DNA of 64,000 bases from an uncultured Bacteroidales bacterium (GTDB taxonomy: Bacteria; Bacteroidota; Bacteroidia; Bacteroidales; Paludibacteraceae). Of this stretch, positions 52,500 through 62,600 are shown one piece after another. The stretch spans positions 1 to 64,000 of the forward strand of contig CALUOH010000028.1 in the NCBI GenBank assembly GCA_944322025.1. The letters run 5' to 3'. The translations under genes and the position numbers were made by a program. Under the pieces are notes generated by a model. It saw nothing but the letters and a program-made list of their open reading frames with translations. It made no database searches and had not been told where the DNA came from. The first letter of the stretch is position 1; every line of letters begins with the position of its first letter.

Positions 52500-52605
52500 C
52501 AGATAGACCATTTGCTCCACGTCCCCCTCAGCCGGCCCGCCCGTCAGCCTCCGCAATACTCACCAGAAACCTCCCTCCCCAAGCCCCTCACCCCTCCTCT
52601 GGCCC

Positions 52606-52680
52606 ATCTGCAAATTAAGGTTAAAAACACGTACTCTCGCGCCAGCCCTCAGCCAGCCCCTACGGAACTCCTCCCAAGCC
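52606..52680 (+). repeat. Dispersed repeat family B, copy B2a
   Basis: It contains GGTTAAAAACACGTACTCTC then GCGCCAGCCCTCAGCCAGCC. It is closest to the 22.26 kb copy, which also has GCGCCAGC after the core. Confidence 0.72.
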
Positions 52681-52766
52681 ACTTCCCCACCTCACCCAAG
52701 CTTCACCCCGACTTCTTCCCAACCCCTTTCCTTCTCCGGGCTGCCTCCCTCCAAAACCCCTCCTTT

Positions 52767-52845
52767 CCTCAAGTGCTAACCAAGGTTAAAAACACGTACT
52801 CTCGACGGAGCAGCTACGGAGCCCATACGGACACTCTCCCCACCC
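52767..52845 (+). repeat. Dispersed repeat family B, copy B2b
   Basis: It reads CCTCAAGTGCTAACCAAGG, TTAAAAACACGTACTCTCG, ACGGAGCAGCTACGGAGCCC and ATACGGACACTCTCCCC. The core is 165 bp after that of B2a. The gap 52429-53026 has no gene apart from these repeats and two promoters. Confidence 0.75.
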
Positions 52846-52977
52846 AGTCGCCCCGTCACCTCATGCCGCACAGCCACAACAGAGGCCACAAACGCAACCT
52901 CACCCCCTACACACTCACGGCACGGACGGCCGCAGCACACACCCCAAAGACATAACGCAAATAAAAATGCAACACAA

Positions 52978-53008
52978 TTTGTCAAATCAAAAAAAGTTCG
53001 TATCTTTG
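52978..53008 (+). promoter_or_regulatory. Promoter of the zapB-like/zapA operon
   Basis: TTTG (52978-52981), 19 bp, TATCTTTG (53001-53008): full consensus, 18 bp before the first start. Confidence 0.8.
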
Positions 53009-53026
53009 TGTGTTTGAATTTTTACA

Positions 53027-53323
53027 ATGGAAGAGTATAGCAGCCACGAATCGCCCGACGAGTTTGCAGCCAAAATACACGCCCTGATTGACAAGTTGCA
53101 GCAGACACAGGCAGACAACAGACGGCTCACTGCTGAACTCGAAAAACGCACCGGCGAACTCGAAAGCGCGCGGGCCGACATTGTAAAACTGAAAAACGAC
53201 TACGGGAGACTGAAACTGGCCAAGGCATTCGGGCTGTCCGAAAACAGCAAGAAGCAGGCACACAACAGAATCTCCAAACTAGTGCGTGATATAGACACTT
53301 GTATAGCGTTGCTGAAAAAATAA
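53027..53323 (+). CDS. Small coiled-coil protein (ZapB-like), upstream of zapA
   Basis: A 98-residue coiled-coil protein. The central part is a heptad-rich helix (KIHALIDKLQQTQADNRRL then LEKRTGELESARADIVKLKN) followed by a helical tail AKAFGLSENSKKQAHNRISK. It is not homologous by motif to any family that I can name with certainty. Its place 19 bp before zapA and its coiled coil suggest a division-ring cofactor similar in role to ZapB. Confidence 0.75.
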   Translation: MEEYSSHESPDEFAAKIHALIDKLQQTQADNRRLTAELEKRTGELESARADIVKLKNDYGRLKLAKAFGLSENSKKQAHNRISKLVRDIDTCIALLKK

Positions 53324-53342
53324 AGTCAGCAGTCTGTCATAT

Positions 53343-53669
53343 ATGGACAACAAGAGTGGCGGTGAGGAAAGCGAAAAAAGAACCATCAAAATCAACATCA
53401 ACGGGTTCTGCACGGCACTGCGCATCAATCCTGACGAGGAAGAAGCGTACCGGCGTGCATGCACACTGCTGAAAGAGAGGCTGAATGTTTACACAAAGCG
53501 TTTCTCCGCCTTTCCCTATGACGACATACTTCACATGGTGGCCTACGAGTTTGCCGTCGAATACTGCAAACTCGAACAGAGGCAGCAGTCCGCTCCGCTG
53601 AACACCATGAAAAGACTGACCGACGCAATCGACGCCGCTCTCGGAGACAACAGCACCTCCGTCGGGTGA
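53343..53669 (+). CDS. zapA: Cell division protein ZapA
   Basis: A 108-residue ZapA-family protein that crosslinks FtsZ filaments at midcell. The start MDNKSGGEESEKRTIKINING is followed by the typical LRINPDEEEAYRRACTLLKERLN and an FPYDDILHMVAYEFAVEY helix. It is 19 bp downstream of the coiled-coil gene in the same operon. A terminator follows before rny. Confidence 0.87.
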   Translation: MDNKSGGEESEKRTIKININGFCTALRINPDEEEAYRRACTLLKERLNVYTKRFSAFPYDDILHMVAYEFAVEYCKLEQRQQSAPLNTMKRLTDAIDAALGDNSTSVG

Positions 53670-53733
53670 CACTCCCCCGGCGTGACAGCAACCTGAACGG
53701 GATACATTATTATAACCATATAAATTTTTATAT

Positions 53734-53774
53734 CGCGCATTTTCCGCCTCACTGACGGAGAGTGTGCGTTTTTT
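53734..53774 (+). terminator. Terminator of the zapA operon
   Basis: A 13-bp stem with three wobbles (53734-53746 CGCGCATTTTCCG with 53756-53768), 9-nt loop, then TTTTTTA. It ends 27 bp before rny. Confidence 0.8.
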
Positions 53775-53800
53775 ATTCACTTAACCAACAAAACCAACAC

Positions 53801-55345
53801 ATGTGGACTGAGATTTTAATAGGAGTAGCCGCCCTGATAGGCGGAGGGCTTGCCGGGTACTTCGTTACCCGCACGGCAACAAAAAATACGCTGAAACAGG
53901 CGGAAGAGAAAGGCGAAGCCATAAAACGGAACAAACTGCTGGAAGCCAAGGAGAAATTCCTCAACATGAAAGCCGAATTTGAAAAGGAGGTGGCCGACCG
54001 CAATGCGAAAATCCATGCCATCGAGACAAAAGCGCAGCAGATGGAGTCGCGCATACAGCAGAAAGAGCAGTCGCTCAACCAGAAACAGAATGAGCTTCAA
54101 CGCCGCAACTCGGAGATTGACGCCATCAAGGACAACCTCGACAAGCAGCTTCAGCTCGTCGACGCGAAGAAACAGGAGCTCGAGAAGCTGCACTTTCAGG
54201 CGACTGAGAAACTCGCCGCCATTTCAGGCCTCTCGGCTGAGCAGGCAAAGGCGCAGCTGATTGAGAACATCAAGGACGAAGCCAAGACAGAGGCCATGGC
54301 ATACGTCAACGAGATGATGGAGGAGGCTAAAATGACGGCCAACCGCGAGGCGAAGAAAATCATCGTACAGACCATACAGCGCGTGGCCACGGAGACCGCG
54401 ATAGAGAACTCCGTCACGGTGTTCAACATCGAATCCGACGAGGTGAAAGGCCGCATCATAGGCCGCGAGGGCCGCAACATACGCGCCCTCGAAGCCGCCA
54501 CTGGTGTGGAAATCATCGTTGACGACACCCCTGAGGCCATAGTACTTTCTGGCTTCGACCCCGTACGCCGTGAGATAGCGCGCCTCGCGCTGCACCAGCT
54601 CGTGGTTGACGGACGCATACACCCCGCCCGCATAGAAGAGGTGGTTGCCAAAACGCGTAAGCAGGTAGAGGAAGAGATTATCGAAGTGGGCAAGCGCACC
54701 ACGATAGACCTCGGCATACACGGCCTGCACCCCGAACTCATACGCCTCGTCGGCAAGATGAAATACCGCTCGTCCTACGGACAGAACCTCTTGCAGCACG
54801 CACGCGAGACAGCCAACCTCTGCGCCATCATGGCATCAGAACTCGGTCTCAACCCGCAGAAAGCCAAACGCGCCGGACTCCTGCACGACATAGGCAAAGT
54901 GCCCGATGACCAGCCCGAACTGCCACACGCAATACTCGGCATGAACCTCGCGGAAAAATACAAGGAAAAGCCCGATGTATGCAACGCCATCGGCGCACAC
55001 CACGACGAGATAGAGATGACCACACTTCTTGCACCCATCGTACAGGTCTGCGATGCCATCTCCGGCGCACGCCCCGGAGCACGCCGTGAGATTGTGGAGG
55101 CATACATCAAACGTCTCAATGACCTCGAAAACCTCGCGCTTTCATATCCCGGAGTGATAAAGACCTATGCCATACAGGCCGGCCGCGAACTCCGCGTCAT
55201 TGTCGGTGCAGACAAAGTGGACGACAAGACCGTCGAGACACTCTCTTACGACATAGCAAAGAAGATACAGGACGAGATGACCTATCCCGGACAGGTGAAA
55301 ATCACCGTCATCCGCGAGACACGCTCTGTCAGCTACGCGAAATAA
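53801..55345 (+). CDS. rny: Ribonuclease Y
   Basis: RNase Y, 514 residues, a membrane-anchored endonuclease that starts mRNA decay. The N-terminal helix ([21 protein letters not shown]) is followed by a long coiled coil (about 30-150), a KH domain ([20 protein letters not shown]), and an HD domain with HDIGKVPDD and GAHHDEIEM. The start is ATG 53801. An earlier frame to 53762 overlaps the zapA terminator. It is convergent with rng, sharing an 18-bp terminator. Having both RNase Y and RNase G neighbours is notable for RNA turnover. Confidence 0.95.
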   Translation: MWTEILIGVAALIGGGLAGYFVTRTATKNTLKQAEEKGEAIKRNKLLEAKEKFLNMKAEFEKEVADRNAKIHAIETKAQQMESRIQQKEQSLNQKQNELQRRNSEIDAIKDNLDKQLQLVDAKKQELEKLHFQATEKLAAISGLSAEQAKAQLIENIKDEAKTEAMAYVNEMMEEAKMTANREAKKIIVQTIQRVATETAIENSVTVFNIESDEVKGRIIGREGRNIRALEAATGVEIIVDDTPEAIVLSGFDPVRREIARLALHQLVVDGRIHPARIEEVVAKTRKQVEEEIIEVGKRTTIDLGIHGLHPELIRLVGKMKYRSSYGQNLLQHARETANLCAIMASELGLNPQKAKRAGLLHDIGKVPDDQPELPHAILGMNLAEKYKEKPDVCNAIGAHHDEIEMTTLLAPIVQVCDAISGARPGARREIVEAYIKRLNDLENLALSYPGVIKTYAIQAGRELRVIVGADKVDDKTVETLSYDIAKKIQDEMTYPGQVKITVIRETRSVSYAK

Positions 55346-55367
55346 ATACGTCCCTCCACGGGACACA

Positions 55368-55406
55368 AAAACAGGGAGGCAAGATTTCATCTTGCCTCCC
55401 TGTTTT
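55368..55406. terminator. Bidirectional terminator between rny and rng
   Basis: A perfect 18-bp stem (55368-55385 AAAACAGGGAGGCAAGAT with 55389-55406) and a 3-nt loop. The A/T ends serve as U-tracts in both directions. Confidence 0.92.
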
Positions 55407-55432
55407 ATTAAAGTCCAGAGCCATTCAAGGCC

Positions 55433-57031
55433 TCACTTATACATATCAGACTTCACAAGTTTCTCGCTATCAAGCAAATTACACATAGCCACCGGGTTAA
55501 TCGTATCACCGGAAGCATCTATGAACCTATACTCCACCAGTCCGGATTCATCGGAACTGACAAGCCGCATGGACAGGCTATATTTCAGCAGCCATTTCGT
55601 CCAAAGTGAAGGCAAGCCCCTCTTCATATACGCATAAATGAACGGATGCACTATGACATCGAATTTCTTTATGTTCAATGTCTTGACGAGCATCTCTATC
55701 TTCTCCTCTATCTGGTCGACTACCAGTATGGACGGACCTGCATGACCTGTGCCGTTACAAGTCGGGCACTTCTCCGTAGTGTCAACCACCATGGCCGGAC
55801 GCACGCGCTGGCGCGTTATCTGCATCAGTCCGAACTTACTCAGAGGAAGTATGTTGTGCTTCGCCCTGTCAGTCGACATGAGAGAGACCATGTGTTCGAA
55901 GAGTTTCTGCCTGTTCGCCGCCTCAGACATGTCTATGAAGTCTATGACTACTATGCCGCCTATATCGCGCAGGCGCAACTGGCGGGCAATCTCCACGGCA
56001 GCGGCCATATTGACCTCTATAGCGTTCTCTTCCTGAGTCTGGTTAGAGCGCGTGCGCGTGCCGCTGTTCACGTCGATGACATGCATGGCCTCCGCCTGGT
56101 CAAGTATCAGATATGCGCCGCGCTTGAACGACACTGTGCGCCCGAAGAGCGACTTCATCTGTTTCGTGATGGCGAAGTGGTCGAAAATGGAGAGCTCGCC
56201 ACGGTACATCTTCACAATGTTCTTAACCTCCGGGGCAATCATCTCCACATAGGACTGCACCTCATCGAAGACGGCATAGTCGTTAACATGTATGGCCGCG
56301 AACTCGGGATTGAACAAATCCCTCAATATGGAGACGGTGCGCCCGCTCTCTTCGAGCAGGAGCGATATACCTCTCGACTTTCTGAGCTCCGCGATGGCTT
56401 TCTCCCACCGCTTCATCATCAGCTTCAACTCCCCGTCAAGCTCCGCCACGCGCTTGCCTTCAGCCACGGTGCGGACTATCACGCCGAAATTAGGAGTGCG
56501 TATGCTCTGCAACAGCTTTCTGAGGCGCGTGCGCTCTTCGCCCTGTCTGATTTTCTGCGAGACTGAAACCTTGTCGCCGAAAGGCAGAAGCACCATGTTA
56601 CGCCCCGCGATGGATATCTCGCCCGTCAGGCGCGGCCCTTTTGTGCTGATAGACTCCTTGACCACCTGAACCATTATGTACTGCCCCTGCTGGAGTATGC
56701 CGCTGATATTGCCGTCCTTGTCTATGTCGGGCTGCCGTTTGACTTTAGGCTCGCGCTTCCTGTCGTTCAGTATCTGCGAGACGTAGTTGTTGAGTGTCTG
56801 GAACTGCGACCCTAAGTCATGATAATGGATAAAAGCCTCTTTCTCACATCCTATGTCGACAAAGGCTGCATTCAGGCCGGGCATTATCTTTTTGACCCGC
56901 CCCAAATATATGTTGCCGACAGCGAACGAGTGCGTCAGTGAGTCCTTGTGCAACTCCACGAGGCTGCCATCTTCCAATAAAGCTATGGAAATCTGGTCTT
57001 TTTCCGCATTGATAACTAACTCTTTTGTCAC
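55433..57031 (-). CDS. rng: Ribonuclease G/E family protein
   Basis: A 532-residue Rne/Rng-family endoribonuclease for rRNA processing and mRNA decay. An S1 domain lies at about 35-120 (VGNIYLGRVKKIMPGLNAAF). The catalytic core has HVIDVNSGT and IVVIDFIDM (metal-binding aspartates) and the zinc-link motif CPTCNGTG. It lacks the long C-terminal degradosome scaffold of RNase E, so RNase G-type. The start codon is GTG (57031), and no ATG fits the conserved opening MTKELVINAEKDQISIALLE. A structured leader lies directly upstream. Confidence 0.93.
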   Translation of the reverse strand: MTKELVINAEKDQISIALLEDGSLVELHKDSLTHSFAVGNIYLGRVKKIMPGLNAAFVDIGCEKEAFIHYHDLGSQFQTLNNYVSQILNDRKREPKVKRQPDIDKDGNISGILQQGQYIMVQVVKESISTKGPRLTGEISIAGRNMVLLPFGDKVSVSQKIRQGEERTRLRKLLQSIRTPNFGVIVRTVAEGKRVAELDGELKLMMKRWEKAIAELRKSRGISLLLEESGRTVSILRDLFNPEFAAIHVNDYAVFDEVQSYVEMIAPEVKNIVKMYRGELSIFDHFAITKQMKSLFGRTVSFKRGAYLILDQAEAMHVIDVNSGTRTRSNQTQEENAIEVNMAAAVEIARQLRLRDIGGIVVIDFIDMSEAANRQKLFEHMVSLMSTDRAKHNILPLSKFGLMQITRQRVRPAMVVDTTEKCPTCNGTGHAGPSILVVDQIEEKIEMLVKTLNIKKFDVIVHPFIYAYMKRGLPSLWTKWLLKYSLSMRLVSSDESGLVEYRFIDASGDTINPVAMCNLLDSEKLVKSDMYK

Positions 57032-57048
57032 TGCTATATATTTATGTC

Positions 57049-57096
57049 AACGCCAGTCCGACGGATTTGTTCCGTCCGTTCAGGCGGGCTGGCGTT
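57049..57096 (-). other. Long hairpin in the rng leader
   Basis: AACGCCAGTCCG (57049-57060) and CGGGCTGGCGTT (57085-57096) are complementary with one wobble, and the interior holds GACGGA/TCCGTC. On the minus-strand RNA it ends 18 nt before the GTG start, where it could affect initiation or act as an RNase G site. Confidence 0.55.
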
Positions 57097-57202
57097 ATGT
57101 TATTACCAAAGTGACCTCTCCTTTCCGGTACGGCGGCCGGTTGGAAGGGCACCGCCGCAATGCCCCGCCGCGCGGGATGTATGCCCGCGCCCGGCTATGG
57201 GC

Positions 57203-57257
57203 AAAAAAAAAACAAACTTAAAGTCTGACTCGCAATTAACGGTAAGACTTTAAATTT
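57203..57257 (-). terminator. Terminator of the HU-COX24 operon
   Basis: On the minus strand a 13-bp stem with one G-U (57257-57245 with 57226-57214) is followed by a run of about ten Ts interrupted once by G (57213-57203). It lies 30 bp after the small gene's stop. Confidence 0.85.
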
Positions 57258-57286
57258 GCTTTTACCAAAATCCTGAGTGCAAAGAC

Positions 57287-57379
57287 CTATTTTTTCTTCT
57301 TATGTCTGTCCTTTCTCAGTCTTTTTTTACGCTTGTGAGTTGACATCTTATGTCTTTTTCTTTTCTTACCGCTTGGCAT
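57287..57379 (-). CDS. AURKAIP1/COX24-type basic protein, 30 residues
   Basis: A very short, very basic protein: MPSGKKRKRHKMSTHKRKKR followed by LRKDRHKKKK. It matches the small AURKAIP1/COX24 (mS38-like) proteins found throughout Bacteroidetes, which in mitochondria are part of the small ribosomal subunit. A ribosome-associated role is therefore likely. It lies 49 bp after an HU gene and before rng on the same strand, a common order in the phylum. It is too short for ordinary ORF cut-offs. Confidence 0.88.
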   Translation of the reverse strand: MPSGKKRKRHKMSTHKRKKRLRKDRHKKKK

Positions 57380-57428
57380 AGTTGTAAATTTATTTGATGA
57401 TTAAACGTCTATCCGTGTTCAGAGCGAG

Positions 57429-57701
57429 TCACTTTACTTTGGCAGTAAACTCCTTAGAAGGTTTGAATGCCGGGATGTTGTGAGCAGGTATCTTTATCGT
57501 TATGTTCTTTGAGATGTTGCGCGCGGTCTTTTCGGCGCGTTCCTTGATGATGAAGCTGCCGAATCCTCTCAGATATACATTGTCTTTCTTGGCCAATGAA
57601 TCTTTTACGCACTCCATAAACGCCTCGACAGTGTTCAGGACGTCCTCCTTATTCAAACCAGTAGATCTTGAAATCTCATTTACGATGTCTGCCTTAGTCA
57701 T
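57429..57701 (-). CDS. HU/IHF family DNA-binding protein (second copy)
   Basis: A 90-residue HU/IHF protein. The start is MTKADIVNEISRSTGLNKED, the hinge YLRGFGSFIIKERAEKTARN, and the arm KIPAHNIPAFKPSKEF, with the IHF-like proline in PAHNIPAFKPS. It is distinct from the HU at 8378-8650 and may be IHF-like. It forms an operon with the COX24-type protein. Confidence 0.94.
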   Translation of the reverse strand: MTKADIVNEISRSTGLNKEDVLNTVEAFMECVKDSLAKKDNVYLRGFGSFIIKERAEKTARNISKNITIKIPAHNIPAFKPSKEFTAKVK

Positions 57702-57773
57702 TTTGATAACAGTTTTAAATTGGTTTATTTTATACTTTTGATTTATATCACATTACATCGGAATTTCGGACTG

Positions 57774-57781
57774 CAAATATA
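57774..57781 (-). promoter_or_regulatory. -7 element of the second HU gene
   Basis: TATATTTG on the minus strand, 73 bp before the start. The -33 element is not clear. Confidence 0.5.
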
Positions 57782-57839
57782 CGACTTTATTTCAAAACCA
57801 AGAAACGTAACGGATGTTTTTTTCAAACATTGAGCACGC

Positions 57840-58220
57840 TCATATGGTCATAACCATTTACTGCGGGTCGAATAGAACAGACAGGAGGTATGGGTTCCGC
57901 AGGGGCGGGGGCTCAATCCGCGCAGACGGCAGGGGTGAAAATGGACCGCTGCGCACAAGGATGGCGAGAGGGATATGAGGAAATAATTGAGGGAGTTTGA
58001 AAGGGAAAGGGAAGGGTGGATGGAGGGGGACAGAGGTAAGGTTTTGCAGGGGAAAATGGCTTTGGCGCGAAAATGTCGGGAGAGGATTTGCGGAGCAAAA
58101 GCGGCATTTCCGTAAAAAAGAGGGGTCAAAAAGAGGAGGGATGGGGGACGGGAGCGGATTTTTCGGGCGGAGCGGAGGGCGGCTTATAATGTCAAGCCGG
58201 GACATGTAGCTAACTGACAG
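57840..58220. other. Gene-free purine-rich stretch
   Basis: No supportable gene between the HU promoter and the tsaD terminator (about 57782-58417). The plus strand is rich in G and A (GGGTGGATGGAGGGGGACAG, GTTTTGCAGGGGAAAATGG), similar in composition and in the phrase TTTGCAGGGGAA to 22420-22435. A 15-codon ORF at 58323-58370 (MKKKGLLYSVGRTDV) is not supported further. Confidence 0.5.
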
Positions 58221-58417
58221 CGGATTAAAGGCCGTACAAAGTACAAGAATAGGAAGAGGGGTTATAAATCAAAATAATTTTACGGAAATATGTTTTATAA
58301 CATGTCAGAAAATTGTGCCGCAATGAAGAAAAAAGGCTTACTTTACAGCGTAGGTCGAACAGACGTATAAGCTTAATCTTTTTTACCTTAAAAAACTAAT
58401 ACTAGAAATTACCATTG

Positions 58418-58447
58418 AAAAAGGGCCTTTGTGAAAAGGCCCTTTTT
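58418..58447. terminator. Bidirectional terminator downstream of tsaD
   Basis: A perfect 13-bp stem AAAAAGGGCCTTT (58418-58430) with 58435-58447 and a 4-nt loop. It lies 25 bp after the tsaD stop on the minus strand and could also stop a plus-strand transcript. Confidence 0.88.
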
Positions 58448-58471
58448 GTTTTGCCGTCACGGACGGGAAGT

Positions 58472-59491
<1,020 letters not shown>

Positions 59492-59546
59492 ACAACAATA
59501 TTTTCCTATCTTAGTAAAAATAAACAGCAAACCAAGGGGTGCGCCG

Positions 59547-59577
59547 ATTGCGGATTGGCGATTAATCAGTAACTTTG
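59547..59577 (+). promoter_or_regulatory. Promoter of the TamB-like gene
   Basis: ATTG (59547-59550), 19 bp, TAACTTTG (59570-59577). A 13-bp inverted repeat, TTGCGGATTGGCG (59548-59560) and 59605-59617, flanks the -7 and could be a regulatory site or a leader hairpin. Confidence 0.65.
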
Positions 59578-59658
59578 CAAAGGGTAGCCCCGAGCGGAAA
59601 GGCGCGCCAATCCGCAAGAGAGCGTCGCCGCCAACCGTAAAATTGAGGAGTCAAAGGT

Positions 59659-62600
59659 ATAAAAAAAACAGCGAAGATATTGACCATAGTGGCGATAAGT
59701 TTAACGTTTCTGTTCGTCACACCCGTTATCTTGCTAAACAACAGCAAGATACAGAACTATGTGGTCAAGCGGCTGACCGAATGGCTGACGGGGGAACTCG
59801 GCACGAGCGTGAAGATAGGGCATGTGAACATCAGGCTGCCCAACCGCGTGGGCATCGAAAGGCTGTACATAGAAGACCTCAGCGGGGACACGCTGCTGTA
59901 TGCGGAGGATTTCTACGCGCACATGCGTCTCAGGCCTCTGCTGAAAGAGGGGCGCATCATCATCAGCAGTGTGAGGCTGCACGACTTTTACGCCAACCTG
60001 CGGACAGACACGGCGGGGGTGAGCAACATGGAGTTCTTCATCGACTACCTGAACATAAAGCCCAATCCCGACCTGCGGCTGCATCTGGAGGTAGAGCATG
60101 TCTCACTGGAGAGAGGCAAGGTGGGCTACCGCGACATGCGCACGCCGAAAGGGAAGGAGGGTGTGTTCAGCCAGGGGGACATGCGCATCTATGACATAGG
60201 GGCTGAGCTGGACATTGACTTTGACAAGGGGAATTTCCTGCGGGGGAACATCGGGAAGCTCACACTGCGCGAACAGTCGGGCTTCGCACTCGACCGCATG
60301 TCGTTAGGGTTTGACCTGTCGGACACAGTGCTGTCAGTCAGCGGTCTTTCGGCTGGTACACCCCGCTCGTGGATAGCGATAGAGAGGGCCACATTGCGTC
60401 CGGACAGCGCGTCGGAGAGGAGCAGGCGGCTGGCACAGTCGGCATGTGACCTGAAAATCAGCGGGAGCAGCCTGTATCTGCCGGACTTCAAGGCGTTTGT
60501 GCCGCAGTTTGCCAACATGAGGGAGAGGCTCACGGTGAGCGGGAGCGTGAACGGGAAGATAAACAACATCAAGGCAGAGGGGATAAGGGTGAGGTACGGC
60601 AACGACATCACGTTCGAGTGCAGCGCGCAGGCATCGGGACTGCCGAAGATAGGAGAGACGTTCTTCTACGGCGACATACGCAGGCTGACATTCAACAGGA
60701 GTTCGGTGCAGGACATAATAGGCAACCTGAGCGGGCAGCCGTTTGTCCTTCCGGAGGAGACAGAGAGGCTTGGGAGCTGCACCTACAAGGGGAACATATC
60801 GGGCTTCATTGGGAACATGGTGCTGTACGGCAACCTGAATACGGGGATAGGCAACGTCAGCACGGACGTGTCGCTGCAAGCGGACAAGGAGTTCAAACGC
60901 CTGCTCATCAACGGGAAAATCGGCACAGACCGCCTCGCGCTCGGGAGACTGCTGCCGGAGAGCGGACTAGGGGATGCGGCATTCTCCATCACGGCAAAGG
61001 TGCAAACGGGGAAACAGACGGCATTCAACAGCCTCGCCTCGATAGACATACACCACATATCGTATAACAGCTACCGCTATAAAGGCATCAACATCAGCGG
61101 GAAGATAAGCGACAAGGATTTCTCCGGAGACATAAGCCTCAAAGACAAGAACGGCAGCCTGCGCTTCAACGGGGCAGTGATGCTCGACAAGAGCTACAAG
61201 TACTGCCACTTCACCGCCGCCATAGACAGCGTGAACTTCCACAAGCTGCACCTGACGGAGGAATATCCAGAACTCAGGCTCTCACTGAAAATGGACGCGG
61301 CGTTTGAGGGCAGCCAGTGGGACAACCTCAACGGCTCACTGAGTATAGACTCCATAGATATAGAAAACCACGGGGAGCGTTACACCATAGACAGCCTGCA
61401 CGTCTACTCGCGCAACAACGGCAACAACCGGGTGGAGATACGCAGCGACCTAATCAACGGCGAGATGCAGGGCATGTACACCGTATCGTCACTCAAAAAC
61501 AGCCTGCTGTCGATAGTGTCGTTGCAGATGCCCATAATCAAGAGCAGCACGGACATAAAAGAGCCGGGAGAGGAGAACGTGTTTTTCTATCACATAGACA
61601 TTGCACCGACAGACAGGCTGACGCACATACTCGACATACCGTGGTCAACAACAGGCCAGACGACCATACACGGCCAGTATGACGACATCAACAACACATT
61701 CATTGGACGGATATCTGTCCCCCAGCTGAGCAACGGCACAACGGACATAAACAACATAGTGCTCTCAGTGGACAACAGGGAGAAGATAAACCTGACATTC
61801 CGCGCAGAGACAAAGATGAAGAACGACTCGCTGTATGCCGGGCTGAGCATCAACGCGCTGAACGACACGGTGATGGCCGCCATCAGCATAGATAACAGAC
61901 GCGACAGCAATATGCTCAACGGCGAGATTATCACCCGGACAGTGCTGTCGTGCACACAGTCTGACTCCCTGCTTGTGAAGATGTCGATACTGCCGTCCGA
62001 ACTTATAATCAAAGACCAGCCGTGGCATATAGACAGGAGTGAAATAGTCAGCGACCTGAAGAATTTCGACATACGCAAGCTGAAGATACACAGCGCAGAG
62101 CAGATGATAGCGATAGACGGCAAGGCGTCGGCCAACAAGGAGGACAGCATCAGCGTGGAGCTGAACCAGATAAGTCTGGACTACATCAGCGAACTGCTGC
62201 CGGAGGAGACAGCCAAGAGCCTGCATTTCGGCGGCGACGTATCGGGACACGCGTCGGTCAAGGACGTATTCGGCACACCACAACTCACAGCCGACATATA
62301 CGGCGACCGCTTCATGTTCAACAAATCGTACTTCGGGCGGCTGCACGCCACGTCGTATTTCGACAATGAGCTCGGCAGCCTTGTCTTCGGAGGCACAGTA
62401 GTCCCCGAAGGAGAGCAGGACACGTCGGCCGTCATACTGGGAAAGTATTTCTTCGCCAAAGACTCGCTCGACATAGTGGGCAAAGCAACAGGGCTTGACC
62501 TGCAATTCCTCAACTACTATCTGGCCGGGGTGCTAGACGAGGTGCGCGGCAAGGCCACGGGGAATGTACACATATACGGCATCACGAAGAGCAAGAATGT

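Noticed and set aside
53670-53800. Possible 6S RNA between zapA and rny, as zapA adjoins ssrS in enterobacteria
   Set aside because: The gap is only 131 bp and most of it is a terminator. The long bulged helix of 6S RNA is not present.
58323-58370. 15-codon ORF MKKKGLLYSVGRTDV
   Set aside because: Too short, with no clear ribosome site and no known family.
61765-62505. Long open frame on the minus strand inside the TamB-like gene
   Set aside because: It is a frame shadow. The plus-strand frame is continuous with family motifs, and the minus-strand text has no domain character.
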